A stretch of DNA of 64,000 bases from Arthrobacter sp. PAMC25284 (GTDB taxonomy: Bacteria; Actinomycetota; Actinomycetes; Actinomycetales; Micrococcaceae): the NCBI RefSeq assembly GCF_019443425.1, contig NZ_CP080382.1, positions 1,488,001 through 1,552,000 on the forward strand, in the 5' to 3' direction. The position numbers and the translations under genes are program-made. Position 1 is the first letter of the stretch. Each line of letters opens with the position of its first letter. The notes beneath the pieces were generated by a model. It saw only the letters and a list, made by a program, of their open reading frames with translations. It was not told the DNA's origin and did not search any database. This document shows positions 37,121-48,130 of this stretch, one piece after another.

Positions 37121-37845
37121 TGGCCTGCTCCGGAGCTATCGGCAGTTCCGGCGCTGGTCTTGCGGACCGGGGCCGGTCGTCCGACAATGGCCGGCAGGCC
37201 TTGCGGCCCGTGCCGGCTGAGGTCCCGCGACGGAGCCTCTCCCCCGGTGTCCCAGGCGCCGTCGCAATAGCACCGGTCGGCAGTCCACCATTCGGCGATG
37301 GCCGCGACCGCTTCATCGCCGAGCGGGTTGACGCCCGGTCCGGCGGCGAGGGAATGGCCGACGAGGACGTGCAGGCATTTGACCCGGGCCGGCATCCCGC
37401 CGGCGGAGATTCCGTCGATTTCGGGGACGGCTCCGATCCCGGCACGGGCACCGATCCCGGCCCGGGTGGCGAGGTAGGCCTCGTGGGCGCCGCGGTAACC
37501 GGCGGCCAGATCGGCGTCGGCGCCCAGGCGCTCGTTCATCTCGTTCATCAGGCCGGCGGCTTCCAGCCGTGAGACGGCGGAGGTGATGACCGGATGGGTC
37601 AGGTAGAACGTGGTGGGAAACGGGGTGCCGTTTCCCAGCCGGGGTGAGGTGGCGGCTACGAGCGGGTTGCCACATACGCAGCGCGCCGGAATTTCTACGA
37701 CGTCCCGGACGGGGCGTCCCAGTTGGCGGCTCAGGACGTCGAGGTCGTGTGGCGACGGCCGTCGGGATCCTTCCGCGGTGCCTGCCGTGTTCTCATCCGC
37801 CGGGTCCGCTGCGGCGGTGGGCTCTGGCGATTGGTTCTCGTCCAC
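37117..37845 (-). CDS. DUF501 domain protein
   Basis: A 242-residue protein from GTG 37845. After an acidic N terminus of about 35 residues come LDVLSRQLGRPVRDVVEI and RCVCGNPLVAATSPRL (CxC), then the middle PFPTTFYLTHP. VKCLHVLVGHSLAAGPGVNPLGDEA (VKCLHVLVGHSLA) and a late CYCDG complete the pattern. The paired Cys and the His suggest a metal site (inference). DUF501 genes regularly lie between ftsB-like and ppx genes in actinobacteria, as here. Function unknown. Confidence 0.88.
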   Translation of the reverse strand: MDENQSPEPTAAADPADENTAGTAEGSRRPSPHDLDVLSRQLGRPVRDVVEIPARCVCGNPLVAATSPRLGNGTPFPTTFYLTHPVITSAVSRLEAAGLMNEMNERLGADADLAAGYRGAHEAYLATRAGIGARAGIGAVPEIDGISAGGMPARVKCLHVLVGHSLAAGPGVNPLGDEAVAAIAEWWTADRCYCDGAWDTGGEAPSRDLSRHGPQGLPAIVGRPAPVRKTSAGTADSSGAGQ

Positions 37846-37909
37846 TGGCGTGGCACCTTCCTGCCCTGTGGAGGATCGTCCGGGGACGATCCGGCGGCGG
37901 GCGCCGCTT

Positions 37910-38605
37910 CTAGTCTGTTGCCGACCGCCTGATGGACTCCCACAGGGTGTCCACCCAGGGCAGGTTGGCTGGGTCTTGGGCTGTTGCTGCCGCGGCCGCG
38001 CTTCCGGACTCCGTGGCAGGAAGATCGCTGCCGAAGACCCAGTAGCCCGTCTCTCCGGGCATAACCATGTTAATGCGGTTGCGCGCCTGCTGCTTGACGT
38101 AGTTGGGGTCCTGCCACCGCGAGACCTCGCGTTTAAGGTCGTCCCGGGTGGCTTGTTTGTCCGCGATGTCGGCCTCGAGAGCGGCGATCTCAGCACGTTT
38201 GTCGACGAAAATCTTTACGGTGGGCGCCAGCAGGATAGTGATGGCAATCATAACGACGCCGAGTGCCAGGAGCCGTCCGGAGAACGCCTTGGCGGGGACG
38301 GGCTCGAGGTTTTCCCCGGCGGTGTCCCCTCCGGCGGCGGTTTTGGCGGTCCCGTTGCGGCCAGGCAGACCATTGCCGGGCCGGCGGGACGTGGTTTTTC
38401 CCGATGCCGATTTGCCGGCTCCCCGTTTGCCGGGCTTCGGGTTGCCGGATGCCGGCGGCGGGGATTGCACCTCATGGTTTGTGCCCGGGGCGGGTGCGCC
38501 GCCGAAGTCGGCCTCGATGACGTCGCCGCCGCCGTCCGCAGCCACTGACTCTGCCTCTGACGCCGCGGGCGTAGCCCGGGGGACCTTGGGACGGCGGGTG
38601 GCCAT
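37910..38605 (-). CDS. FtsB/DivIC-like septum formation initiator
   Basis: A 231-residue single-pass cell-division protein. The first 105 residues are cytosolic, rich in Pro, Gly, Lys. A transmembrane helix (about 110-128, LLALGVVMIAITILLAPTV) precedes a coiled coil (VDKRAEIAALEADIADKQATR) and the DivIC motif RWQDPNYVKQQARNRINMV-MPGE. The ATG at 38605 has AGGAG upstream. It is expected to bridge FtsQ and FtsL at the septum. It lies downstream of eno on the same strand. Confidence 0.9.
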   Translation of the reverse strand: MATRRPKVPRATPAASEAESVAADGGGDVIEADFGGAPAPGTNHEVQSPPPASGNPKPGKRGAGKSASGKTTSRRPGNGLPGRNGTAKTAAGGDTAGENLEPVPAKAFSGRLLALGVVMIAITILLAPTVKIFVDKRAEIAALEADIADKQATRDDLKREVSRWQDPNYVKQQARNRINMVMPGETGYWVFGSDLPATESGSAAAAATAQDPANLPWVDTLWESIRRSATD

Positions 38606-38732
38606 GTCACTCCTGTAATGCCCGGTCCCTGCCGGGCTGGGGTTGCTGCTTCCACGCTGGCGTCCATGGCTGGGACCGGGTCCGCCGGGCGGGTTCGCCG
38701 GCCGGGGGCCGGTGCGCCAGCGGCTAAAACAG

Positions 38733-38770
38733 AACCGGTGGCCATGGTCTTTCAACCATAGCCACCGGTT
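38733..38770 (-). terminator. Rho-independent terminator of enolase gene
   Basis: Arms of 15 bases (38733-38747 and 38756-38770) with one mismatch and an 8-base loop, 18 bp beyond the eno stop. In the eno direction the hairpin is followed by CTGTTTTAG. Confidence 0.85.
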
Positions 38771-38787
38771 ACCGGTTTGTGGTGCTT

Positions 38788-40197
<1,410 letters not shown>

Positions 40198-40225
40198 TTA
40201 CGGAACCCTATCCAGTCTCCGGACG

Positions 40226-40942
40226 TCACGAGGCGGATGACGGGCGGCTCTGCCGGGCCTGGAAGCGCCGCACGGCGCCGCGCAGGGCGCGTTCAGCGTC
40301 CAGGCCCTTGGCCTGGGCGGAGGCCACGACGCCGAACAAAAACTCTCCGAGCTCGTCTTCGGTCGCGGGTCCCCGGGCGTCCGTTCCGGCGTGTCCCGCG
40401 GCGGGGTTGCCGCCGCGGTCCGCGCGCGGCGGTGCGGCCGGCAGGCCTGCCCGTTCGGCGCGGTCCAGCAGCTTCTGGGCCCGGGCCAGGGCCGGAAGGT
40501 CCGCCGGAACGCCGTCGAAGGCGTGGCTGCGATCCGGTCTCTCCGCTTTCTTCACGGCGTCCCAGGTCAGGACGATTTCCTCCACAGTCGCGGGGAATGT
40601 TTCGTGCAGCGTGCCGTCGTGGCGGAACACGTGCGGGTTGCGGCGGATCATCTTGTCAGTGAGTCCGCGGGCGACGTCGTCGAACGTGAAGGAGTTCCGC
40701 TCCTCAGCGAGCCGGGAGTGCAGGACCACCTGCAGCAGGACATCGCCGAGCTCGTTCTTCAGCTCGGCGTCCTGTCCCCCTGCCTCGATCGTCTCCGCCA
40801 CCTCGTACGCCTCCTCCAGGAGGTATTCCACGAGGGACCCGTGGGTAAGGGCGCCCGTCCAGGGGCAGTGTTCGCGCAGGGCCACAATGACCCCCAGCAG
40901 CTCCCACAGCCCCTGGCCGGACGGTACTTCTCCTTTAGCCAA
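40226..40942 (-). CDS. mazG: MazG family nucleotide pyrophosphohydrolase
   Basis: Hydrolyses NTPs or aberrant dNTPs to monophosphates. HCPWTGALTHGSLVEYLLEEAYEVAE (CPWTGALTHGSL, LLEEAYEV) and LKNELGDVLLQVVLHS contain the metal-binding ExxE and ExxD motifs, and RRNPHVF and TWDAVKKAERP are family marks. The start is uncertain: no ATG or GTG fits, and I use TTG at 40942, which overlaps the end of add by 8 bp. A good AAAGGAG (over the add stop) lies downstream of it. The C-terminal half (after about 150) is a shortened second domain. Confidence 0.83.
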   Translation of the reverse strand: MAKGEVPSGQGLWELLGVIVALREHCPWTGALTHGSLVEYLLEEAYEVAETIEAGGQDAELKNELGDVLLQVVLHSRLAEERNSFTFDDVARGLTDKMIRRNPHVFRHDGTLHETFPATVEEIVLTWDAVKKAERPDRSHAFDGVPADLPALARAQKLLDRAERAGLPAAPPRADRGGNPAAGHAGTDARGPATEDELGEFLFGVVASAQAKGLDAERALRGAVRRFQARQSRPSSAS

Positions 40943-42095
40943 GGTCGGCGTAGGCCTCGTTGATGTACTCGACCAGGGCTTCCTTCTCCTCCAGCGGGAG
41001 GAAGGCCGCCTCGGCCGCATTCAGGGTCAGTTCCAGCAGGTCGTCGAGGTCGTAGTCGAACGTCTCCACGAGAAGCTCGAATTCGTCCGTGAGGGTCACG
41101 CCACTCATCAGCCGGTTGTCGGTGTTGATGGTGACGTTGAAGCCCAGCTGGTAGAGCATGTCCAGCGGGTGGCTTTCGATACCTTCGCCGAATCCGGCAA
41201 TCGCTCCGGTCTGCAGGTTCGAGGACGGGCAGATCTCCAGTGCGATGCCGCGGTCGCGGACCCAGCTGGCGAGATCGCCGAGCGTGACCAGGCCGATGTT
41301 GTCGTTGACCTCATCCGCGCCGTCGTCCGTGGCTGCGTCCTCGTCGTCGAATTCCACGGTGATGTCTTCGGCGATCCGCACGCCGTGGCCCAGGCGCAGG
41401 GCCCGGCCGTCCACGAGTGCGGACTGGATGCTTTCAAGTCCGGCGGCTTCGCCGGCGTGCACGGTGGCGGGGAAATTGTGCGCCGCGAGGTAGGTGAAGG
41501 CGTCCTTGAAGCGTGCGGGCAGGAAACCGTCCTCGGCCCCGGCGATGTCGAAGCCGACGGCGCCGTTGTTGCGGTGCCGGACTGCCAGTTCGGCGATCTC
41601 CTGGCCGCGGTCTGCATGGCGCATGGCGGTGATGAGCTGCCCGACCTGGATGTCCCGGCCGGTTTCGGCCACGGCATCGACGCCGGCGTCCAGTCCTGCC
41701 TGGACGGCCTCGACGACGTCGTCCAGGCTCAGGCCCTGCTGCAGGTGCTGCTCGGGCGCCCAGCGGACTTCGCCGTAGACGACCCCGTCGTCGGCCAGGT
41801 CTTCGACGAATTCCTTGGCGACCCGGCTGAGGCCTTCCCGGGTCTGCATCACGGCGATGGTGTGGTCGAAGGTTTCGAGGTAGCGCACCAGCGAACCGGA
41901 GTCGGCAGACTCGCGGAACCACTCGCCGAGCGCGACGGGATCGGTCGAGGGCAGGGGGTGACCCACCGCCGCGGCAAGTTCGATGATGGTGGCCGGACGC
42001 AGTCCGCCGTCCAGATGGTCGTGCAGGGAAACCTTGGGGAGGGCCTTCAGATCGAAGTCGAGGTCAGGGGCATCGTCAGGAATTGTGTCAGTCAC
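40935..42095 (-). CDS. add: Adenosine deaminase
   Basis: Zinc enzyme deaminating adenosine to inosine. 386 residues from GTG 42095. LPKVSLHDHLDGGLRP holds the first two zinc His. GEVRWAPEQHL follows, then HAGEAAGLESI (catalytic His-Ala-Gly-Glu) and LGHGVRI. ICPSSNLQTG and NTDNRLMSGVTLTDEF supply the last zinc Asp. An acidic insert EFDDEDAATDDG near residue 250 is unusual. Together with cdd, deoA and the BMP-type importer nearby it forms a nucleoside salvage set. Confidence 0.93.
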   Translation of the reverse strand: MTDTIPDDAPDLDFDLKALPKVSLHDHLDGGLRPATIIELAAAVGHPLPSTDPVALGEWFRESADSGSLVRYLETFDHTIAVMQTREGLSRVAKEFVEDLADDGVVYGEVRWAPEQHLQQGLSLDDVVEAVQAGLDAGVDAVAETGRDIQVGQLITAMRHADRGQEIAELAVRHRNNGAVGFDIAGAEDGFLPARFKDAFTYLAAHNFPATVHAGEAAGLESIQSALVDGRALRLGHGVRIAEDITVEFDDEDAATDDGADEVNDNIGLVTLGDLASWVRDRGIALEICPSSNLQTGAIAGFGEGIESHPLDMLYQLGFNVTINTDNRLMSGVTLTDEFELLVETFDYDLDDLLELTLNAAEAAFLPLEEKEALVEYINEAYADLG

Positions 42096-42127
42096 GTTCC
42101 CACCTTAGGGTCGCAGGACTTCCGGCG

Positions 42128-42874
42128 CTACTTCCCGGCGGCGTCGGTTTCGGCGGACGGCCCGGCGAGGGCGACACTTTCGGCGCGTGCATCCGTTGTT
42201 GCTGCCGGTTCCGCTGGTTCCGCCGGTTCCGCTGGTTCCGCTGCGGGGTCCTCAGGCTGCACGTCGTGCCGGGCGAGGCGGCGGTGCCACCAGCGCAGGA
42301 GGTGATCGATCAGGATTCCAAGCACGATCGCGAAGACCACGGCGATACCGGCACTCAGCAGCGGGTTATGGTGCAACAACGGGAAGGAGCTCGCAAGGAG
42401 TCCGATGCCGATGGAGTAGGCGACCCAGGTGACGCATGCCGCCGCGTCAAGGACGAAGAACCGGCGGCGCGGAAAGCCGGTAGTGCCGGCGACGTAGTTG
42501 ACGGCGACGCGGCCCCACGGGATGTACCGGGCAGTGAAGATCAGGACGGCGCCGCGTTTCTCAAGTTCCTGGCGCGCCCAGGCGAACACCAGCTGGACCT
42601 TGGGCCGGCGCATCCAGCGGAATCGCTCCAGACCGATTCTGCGTCCCAGCAGATAGGCCATGTTGTCACCGGCTATGGCGCCGACGAGGGCCGTCAGGCC
42701 GAGGATCCAGAGGTTGGGCTGCCCGCTGCGCAGCGAGAAAGCGGAGAGCGCCACAATGAGCGTCTCACTGGGGACCACCATGGCGAAGCCGTCGACGAAA
42801 AAGAAGACCAGCAGCACCGGATAGATCCACCACTGGCCGGCCGCGTGGAGCACGGCGTCACTGATGAAATCCAT
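42128..42874 (-). CDS. DedA family membrane protein (first of two)
   Basis: A 248-residue DedA/SNARE-associated membrane protein with about five hydrophobic segments. VDGFAMVVPSETLIV is the N-terminal re-entrant motif, GDNMAYLLGRRIG the central one, and FTARYIPWGRVAVNYVAGTTGFPRRRF (ARYIPWGRVAVN, AGTTGFPRRRF) the arginine-rich motif. Members act as lipid flippases or proton-linked carriers. The C-terminal tail has AEP repeats from a 9-bp repeat. ATG at 42874 with GAGGAG upstream. Confidence 0.9.
   Translation of the reverse strand: MDFISDAVLHAAGQWWIYPVLLVFFFVDGFAMVVPSETLIVALSAFSLRSGQPNLWILGLTALVGAIAGDNMAYLLGRRIGLERFRWMRRPKVQLVFAWARQELEKRGAVLIFTARYIPWGRVAVNYVAGTTGFPRRRFFVLDAAACVTWVAYSIGIGLLASSFPLLHHNPLLSAGIAVVFAIVLGILIDHLLRWWHRRLARHDVQPEDPAAEPAEPAEPAEPAATTDARAESVALAGPSAETDAAGK
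42207..42242. repeat. 9-bp tandem repeat in DedA coding sequence, 4 units
   Basis: Four units of GGTTCCGC(T/C) encode the AEPAEPAEPAEP stretch in the cytosolic tail. The period is a multiple of three, so copy-number changes keep the frame. Confidence 0.8.
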
Positions 42875-43034
42875 GCAGGCACTGCTCCTCAACGATCGTG
42901 ATGCTGACGGACGGGCGGGACGCGGACGGTCTGGAATTGGCACCGCTGATCCGGCGGGGGCCGGATCGTTCCCAGTGTCCCATGGCCGCGTTCAGTTTCG
43001 CTACGGGCGCGTCCCGGACCGCCGTGGGCCGTCG

Positions 43035-43673
43035 TCATGGCGAATCCGCGGGGGGAACTGTGGACGTCGGTTCCACCGGCAGCCGGCCCCGGACCTTGCC
43101 AATCACGAAATCCACGAGGACTCCCAGCACAATCGCACACAGGATGGCGATGGTGGCCCCCAGCAAGTGGTTCTCCTCGAACCACTGCCCGAAGAACATG
43201 CCGATGCCCACCGAATAGACGGCCCACAGCACCGCCGACAACACGGTCAGCGCCACGAACCTGGGCCGCGGGAACCCGGTGGCCCCCGCCGTCAGGTTGA
43301 CGGCCACCCGCCCGATCGGGACGAAGCGGGCCACCAGGATCAGGGACGCCGGCCTCTTCCGGAGTTCTGTTCCGGCCCAATGGAAGGTCGTCTGCATTCG
43401 CGGTCCACGCATCCAGGCCCGGCGGCTGGTGCCGGCGCCCCGGCCGATCAGGTACGCAATGTTGTCGCCGATAAAAGCGCCCGCGGCGGCCGTGCCGATC
43501 AGGTAGAGCGGAACGGGAACGTTTGCGGTGGCGGCGACGGCGGCCAGGCCGACCACCACGGACTCGCTGGGAATGGGTGGAAAGAAACCGTCAATGACGC
43601 AGCACGCGAACACAAGGACGAGGACCCAGGGTTGTCCTGCGGCCGCGAGGATGAAGTCATTGATTTCCTGCAC
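43035..43673 (-). CDS. DedA family membrane protein (second of two)
   Basis: A 212-residue paralogue of the preceding protein. IDGFFPPIPSESVVVGLAA, GDNIAYLIGRGAG and VARFVPIGRVAVNLTAGATGFPRPRF (ARFVPIGRVAVN) give the same motifs in the same order. The same-strand pair suggests an old tandem duplication with divergence. It lies just after deoA in the direction of transcription (gap 132 bp). Confidence 0.9.
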   Translation of the reverse strand: MQEINDFILAAAGQPWVLVLVFACCVIDGFFPPIPSESVVVGLAAVAATANVPVPLYLIGTAAAGAFIGDNIAYLIGRGAGTSRRAWMRGPRMQTTFHWAGTELRKRPASLILVARFVPIGRVAVNLTAGATGFPRPRFVALTVLSAVLWAVYSVGIGMFFGQWFEENHLLGATIAILCAIVLGVLVDFVIGKVRGRLPVEPTSTVPPADSP

Positions 43674-43805
43674 AGTTTCCTAACGCGCGGCGGGGTCCGT
43701 TTTCTCCCTGGCCGGCGCGGCGGCCGGCGGCGTACTGCCGCCGGCCGCCCGCCTGCCCGGGAATTTGCCGCTTTGCCGTGGTGCCCAGTCTAGTGCCGGA
43801 ACGCC

Positions 43806-45129
43806 TTAGGCGATGCGGTCGATGATCAGCCGCTGGGCGGGCCGGGATCCGTCCGGAGCGATAACGGCGGCGTGTTCGAGGGCCTCCCTGGCCCGTGCAA
43901 ACTTCTCCGGGGTGTCGGTCAGGAGGGTCATCAGCGGCTCGCCGGCTTTGACCGTGGCACCCGGCTTGGCGTGCATGCGCACTCCCGCCCCGGCCTGGAC
44001 CATGTCTTCCTTGCGGGCACGCCCTGCCCCGAGCCGCCACGCGGCAACACCGACAGCCATGGCGTCGAGTTCGACCAGGACACCGTCGGCCTGCGCGTAG
44101 ATAACCTCGGACTCCCTGGCGACGGGAAGCTTCGCCCGGGGATCCCCGCCCTGGGCCTCGATCATCCGGTTCCAGACATCCATCGCCCGGCCGTCCTTCA
44201 ACGCGGCCCGGGGGTCGGCGTTGCGGACGCCGGCGCAGGCCAGCATCTCTTCGGCCAGCCGGACGGTGAGTTCAACGACATCTTCGGGGCCGCCCCCGGC
44301 GAGCACCTCGACGGATTCCTCGACCTCGATGGCGTTTCCCGCCGTCAGGCCCAGGGGTGTGTTCATGTTGGTCAGCAGCGCCACGGTGTTGACGCCGGCG
44401 TCCTTGCCCAGCGCCACCATGGTTTCCGCCAGTTCGCGTGCCCGGGCCTCGTCCTTCATAAAGGCGCCACTGCCGACCTTAACGTCCAGGACCAGCGAAC
44501 CTGTTCCTTCGGCGATTTTCTTGCTCATGATCGAGGAGGCGATCAGCGGGATGGCCTCTACCGTGCCGGTGACGTCCCGGAGTGCGTAGAGCTTTTTGTC
44601 CGCCGGGGCCAGGCCGGCACCGGCGGCACAGATCACCGCACCGATGTCCTGGAGCTGGGCCATCATTTCGTCGTTGCTCAGCGCCGCCCGCCACCCCGGG
44701 ATTGACTCCAGCTTGTCCAGCGTGCCGCCGGTGTGCCCGAGCCCGCGGCCCGAAAGCTGCGGAACGGCGACGCCGAATACCGCCACAAGGGGCGCGAGCG
44801 GAAGGGTGATTTTATCCCCCACCCCTCCGGTGGAGTGCTTGTCCGAGGTGGGCTTCACCCCGCCGCCGGGCTGGCGGAGGCTGGAGAAGTCCATCCGTTC
44901 GCCGGAGGCGATCATTGCCGCCGTCCAGCGCGAAATCTCCTCCCGGTCCATGCCGTTGAGCAGGATGGCCATGTTCAGGGGCCGCCATCTGCTCGTCGGC
45001 GATGGCGCCGCGGGTGTAGGCATCGATGGTCCAGTCGATCTGGTCCGGGCTAAGGACGCCCCGGTCCCGTTTGATCCGGATGATATCGACGGCGTCGAAC
45101 GCTTCGTGTGCTGCTGAGGTGGGTGTCAC
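43806..45129 (-). CDS. deoA: Thymidine phosphorylase (frameshifted as read)
   Basis: Phosphorolyses thymidine or deoxyuridine to base and deoxyribose-1-P. From GTG 45129: DAVDIIRIKRDRGVLSPDQI, IDAYTRGAIADEQMAA, then in a second frame LNMAILLNGMDREEISRWTAAM, DKHSTGGVGDKITLPLAPLV (phosphate site), LSGRGLGHTGGTLDKLE (signature) and the C-terminal biotinyl-like domain. The frames join at GGGGCC 44978-44983, one G too many. Corrected length is 440 residues, the family norm. The start overlaps the cdd stop (GTGA). Confidence 0.88.
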
Positions 45130-45530
45130 CGGGTTTCCTCCAAGTGTTGGGGACCGAAGGCGTCGGGAAGCACCTGGTCCATGGTCTTGATGCCCTGCGT
45201 GGTCATGAGTTCCATTTCCGGAGCCCGGAATTCGTACAGCAACTGCCGGCAGCGGCCGCACGGCATCAGGACGTTGCCGCCGGCGTCGACGCAGTAAAAG
45301 GCCCGCAGCCGGCCGCCGCCGGTCATCTGGAGCTGGCCCACCAGCGCACATTCAGCGCAGAGGGTCAGGCCGTAACTGGCGTTTTCGACGTTGCAGCCGC
45401 TGATAATCCGGCCATCCGTGGTGAGCGCGGCCGCCCCGACCGGGAACTTCGAATAGGGTGCGTAGGCATTGCGCATGGCGGCGTTGGCGGCCGCTTCGAG
45501 CGCCGCCCAGTCGGCATCGTTCACGGTCAC
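45126..45530 (-). CDS. cdd: Cytidine deaminase
   Basis: A 134-residue zinc enzyme converting cytidine or deoxycytidine to uridine forms. YSKFPVGAAAL, GCNVENASYGLTLCAECALVG (CNVENASYG; CAE catalytic Cys and Glu) and MPCGRCRQ (PCxxC zinc Cys) are all present, in the small tetrameric-type length. GTG at 45530 (or 45524) follows AAGG, and the gene starts 3 bp after the permease stop. Part of the nucleoside import and salvage operon. Confidence 0.94.
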   Translation of the reverse strand: MTVNDADWAALEAAANAAMRNAYAPYSKFPVGAAALTTDGRIISGCNVENASYGLTLCAECALVGQLQMTGGGRLRAFYCVDAGGNVLMPCGRCRQLLYEFRAPEMELMTTQGIKTMDQVLPDAFGPQHLEETR

Positions 45531-45532
45531 GG

Positions 45533-46832
45533 TCAGCCCTTCACGTACGGGACGCCGCTGGCCGCCGGAGGACGGGACTTTCCGACGAGGCCGGCCACTG
45601 CCAGCACCGTTACGAGGTAGGGCAACATGGCCATAAACTGGCTCGGCACCGGGGTGCCGATAATAGTCACAATGCTCTGCAGGTTGTCCGCGAAACCGAA
45701 CAGCAGTGCCGCGAAGAAGGCACCGATCGGGTTCCACCGGCCGAAGATCAACGCGGCGAGGGCGATGAAGCCGCGGCCACCGGAGATCTCCTTGGTGAAA
45801 CTGTCGATTGCCACGAGGGTGAAGAAGGATCCGCCGATACCGGCGATGGCGCCTCCCAGCGTGACGTTCCAGAACCGGGTGGCGTTGACCTTGATGCCCA
45901 TGGTGTCCGCAGCCTGCGGGTGTTCCCCGACGGCCCGGACCCTCAGGCCCCATTTGGTCTTGAACAGCCCGACCCAGACGAGGATGACGGCGACGTACAT
46001 CAGGTAGCCCACCACGGACTGCTTGAACAGGATGGGCCCCAGGACCGGGATGCTGGAGAGCACCGGAATGTCGATGATGGGAAGCCGGCCGGGCGAGTTG
46101 AACGTCGCCTTGTCGGCCTGCATCACGGTGCTGAACAGGAAGCCGGTGAGGCCGGAAACCAGGACGTTCAGGACAACGCCGACGATGATCTGGTTGACAA
46201 CGTATTTGATGCTGAACACAGCCAGGACCATGGACACCAGCGCACCGGCGCCGGCGGCGGCCAGCAGGCCGACAAACGGGTTCTGCGTTACCGAAGCCAC
46301 GATGGCGGCGGTGAAGGCCCCCGCCCAGGAGCTGGCCTTCGATGGCGATGTTCACGACGCCGACGCGCTCGCACAGCACCCCGGAGAGGGAACCAAACAC
46401 CAGCGGCACGGCCAGCGTCACGGACCCGGCGATGAGTCCGGCGAGTGAGATGCTCGTGGTCCGGGCACCGCCGACCACCCAGATCAGGAACGCGGCAACG
46501 AACAGGACCGTGAACAGGATCGGCAACCAGCGCGGCGCCCGCTGATCCCGGGTCTTCAGGAATGCGGCGTAGCCGGCCAGTGCCAGCAGGATGACTGAGA
46601 GCACGGTACCGCCCAGGGCGGCCGGCACTTCAATGGCCGGGAGCTGGAAAAAGTCCCCACCGGAGGAGATGCCGAACTTCGCGGTCTTGTCCGGCCCGAG
46701 CAGGCCAAAGAAGACAAATGCCACGATCCCGAGGAGGCCCAGGGTTACCGGCAGCTTCCACGTCACGGGCGTGACTGAAACGGCCGGTGCGGCCTGCCCG
46801 GCCGGCTTGTTTGCTGTGGTTGTTGTGCTCAT
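45533..46832 (-). CDS. Nucleoside/simple-sugar ABC transporter permease 2 (frameshifted as read)
   Basis: A BMP-associated permease (YufQ-like). The N-terminal 100 residues hold two or three extra helices before SISLAGLIAGSVTLAVPLVFGS and GVVNIAIEGQL, the diagnostic NIAIEG motif. The second frame continues ASVTQNPFVGLLAAAGAGAL, NQIIVGVVLNVLVSGLTGFLF and the loop VRAVGEHPQAADTMGI, the coupling helix. The frames join inside GGCCCCCGCCC at 46316-46326 (one C too many). Corrected length is about 432. It overlaps the first permease by 4 bp. Confidence 0.87.
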
Positions 46833-48130
46833 GCTGCACCTCCGGTGCTTGCTGCCTTGCGCGAGGTGCCGGCCGTGGCGGGCTTCTTCTTACGCGGATT
46901 AAGTCCGAACACGGCGCGCACGAGCGGCGGCGCTGCGATGAAGAGGACGATCAGGGACTGGACAACGAGCACGATATCGATCGGGGTGCCCGTCTGGATC
47001 TGCATCTGCACTGCCCCGGCGCGGAAGGCCCCGAACAGCACGCCGGCGGCAAAGGTGCCCCACGGCGACGACCGGCCCAACAGCGCGACCGTGATGGCGT
47101 CAAAACCGTACGTCGCCGCGACCCCGTCCGTGAGGACCTTCTCGGTGCCCGCGACCTGGGCGACACCGGACAGGCCGGCCAGTCCGCCCGCGATGGCCAT
47201 CACCAGCACCGTGGCTCGGGGGACGTTGATGCCGGCGGTCAGGGATGCTTTCGGGTTGGCACCGACGGCACGGAACTCAAAACCGATCGTGGACCGGTTG
47301 AGCAGCCACCAGACGAAGACGGTCGCCGCGATGGCGAGCAGGAAGCCCAGGTGCAGCCGGTACTGGCTGCCGAAGATCTGCGGGTACACCGCGGTGGCGT
47401 CCAGGATCGGGGAGATCGGGGTGGTCTCCCCCGGCCGCTGGAACGCCGGGGTATCCAGCAGATACCGCACCAGGTACAGGGCAATGTAGTTGAACATGAT
47501 GGTCACGATGACCTCGTGCGCCCCGGTCCGGGCTTTCAGCAACCCAACGATGCCGCCCCAGATGGCGCCGCCCACGACGCCGGCCACGAGGACCAGCAGC
47601 AGGTGCAGGCCGAGCGGAAGGTGCAGGGCAAAGCCGACCCACGAGGCAAGGATGCCGGCGATGATGATTTGGCCCTGTGCGCCGATATTAAACAGTCCGG
47701 CACGGAACGCCAGGGCCACACCGAGGCCCGCGGTAATCAGCGGCGTGGCGATGGTCAGCGTTTCCATCAGCGGTGCGATCTGGCCGGCCAGTCCGGAACC
47801 GCGCGGGTTGAAGACCGAGCCCTGGAAGAGCGCAACGTAGGACCGGGTGGCTGCGGACCAGACGGCGCCGAAGAAGTCGGCCGGGCGGGCGAACAGGTAG
47901 CCCGCTGTGGCTTCGACCCGCCGGTCCGTGCTGGCGATCAGGAGCCCGCCGATGATGAGGGCCAGCAGGACGGCCAGCACGGAGACCATGCCGCTGCCGG
48001 TGAAGATCTTGCGCAGGACGGAATCGGCGCCGTCAGGCGCCTCAGCCGGGGGTTGCTCGGTTGCCGGTGCCGGAACGGGGCTCGGTGATTCGGCTTGTTC
48101 CAGGGGGTCCTGGGGAGTTTTGTCAGACAT
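46829..48130 (-). CDS. Nucleoside/simple-sugar ABC transporter permease 1
   Basis: A 433-residue permease (YufP-like) with a 45-residue hydrophilic N terminus and about nine membrane segments. APLMETLTIATPLITAGLGVALAFRAGLFNIGAQGQ (segment GLFNIGAQGQ) is the family signature, and FEFRAVGANPKASLTAGI (RAVGANPKAS) the ATPase-contact loop. It overlaps the ATPase gene by 8 bp and the second permease by 4 bp. Confidence 0.92.
   Translation of the reverse strand: MSDKTPQDPLEQAESPSPVPAPATEQPPAEAPDGADSVLRKIFTGSGMVSVLAVLLALIIGGLLIASTDRRVEATAGYLFARPADFFGAVWSAATRSYVALFQGSVFNPRGSGLAGQIAPLMETLTIATPLITAGLGVALAFRAGLFNIGAQGQIIIAGILASWVGFALHLPLGLHLLLVLVAGVVGGAIWGGIVGLLKARTGAHEVIVTIMFNYIALYLVRYLLDTPAFQRPGETTPISPILDATAVYPQIFGSQYRLHLGFLLAIAATVFVWWLLNRSTIGFEFRAVGANPKASLTAGINVPRATVLVMAIAGGLAGLSGVAQVAGTEKVLTDGVAATYGFDAITVALLGRSSPWGTFAAGVLFGAFRAGAVQMQIQTGTPIDIVLVVQSLIVLFIAAPPLVRAVFGLNPRKKKPATAGTSRKAASTGGAA

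Noticed and set aside
40308..42305. 665-residue plus-strand frame opposite mazG and add
   Set aside because: No recognisable domain, and it spans two good genes on the other strand.
42128..43673. Two DedA genes as part of a defence or toxin system
   Set aside because: Both are ordinary full-length DedA proteins in a metabolic neighbourhood. Nothing around them suggests defence.
45126..46832. Possible permease-cytidine deaminase fusion protein
   Set aside because: The long frame arises only because the extra base in the permease shifts it into the cdd frame. The middle is Arg/His-rich nonsense, and both genes are complete after correction.
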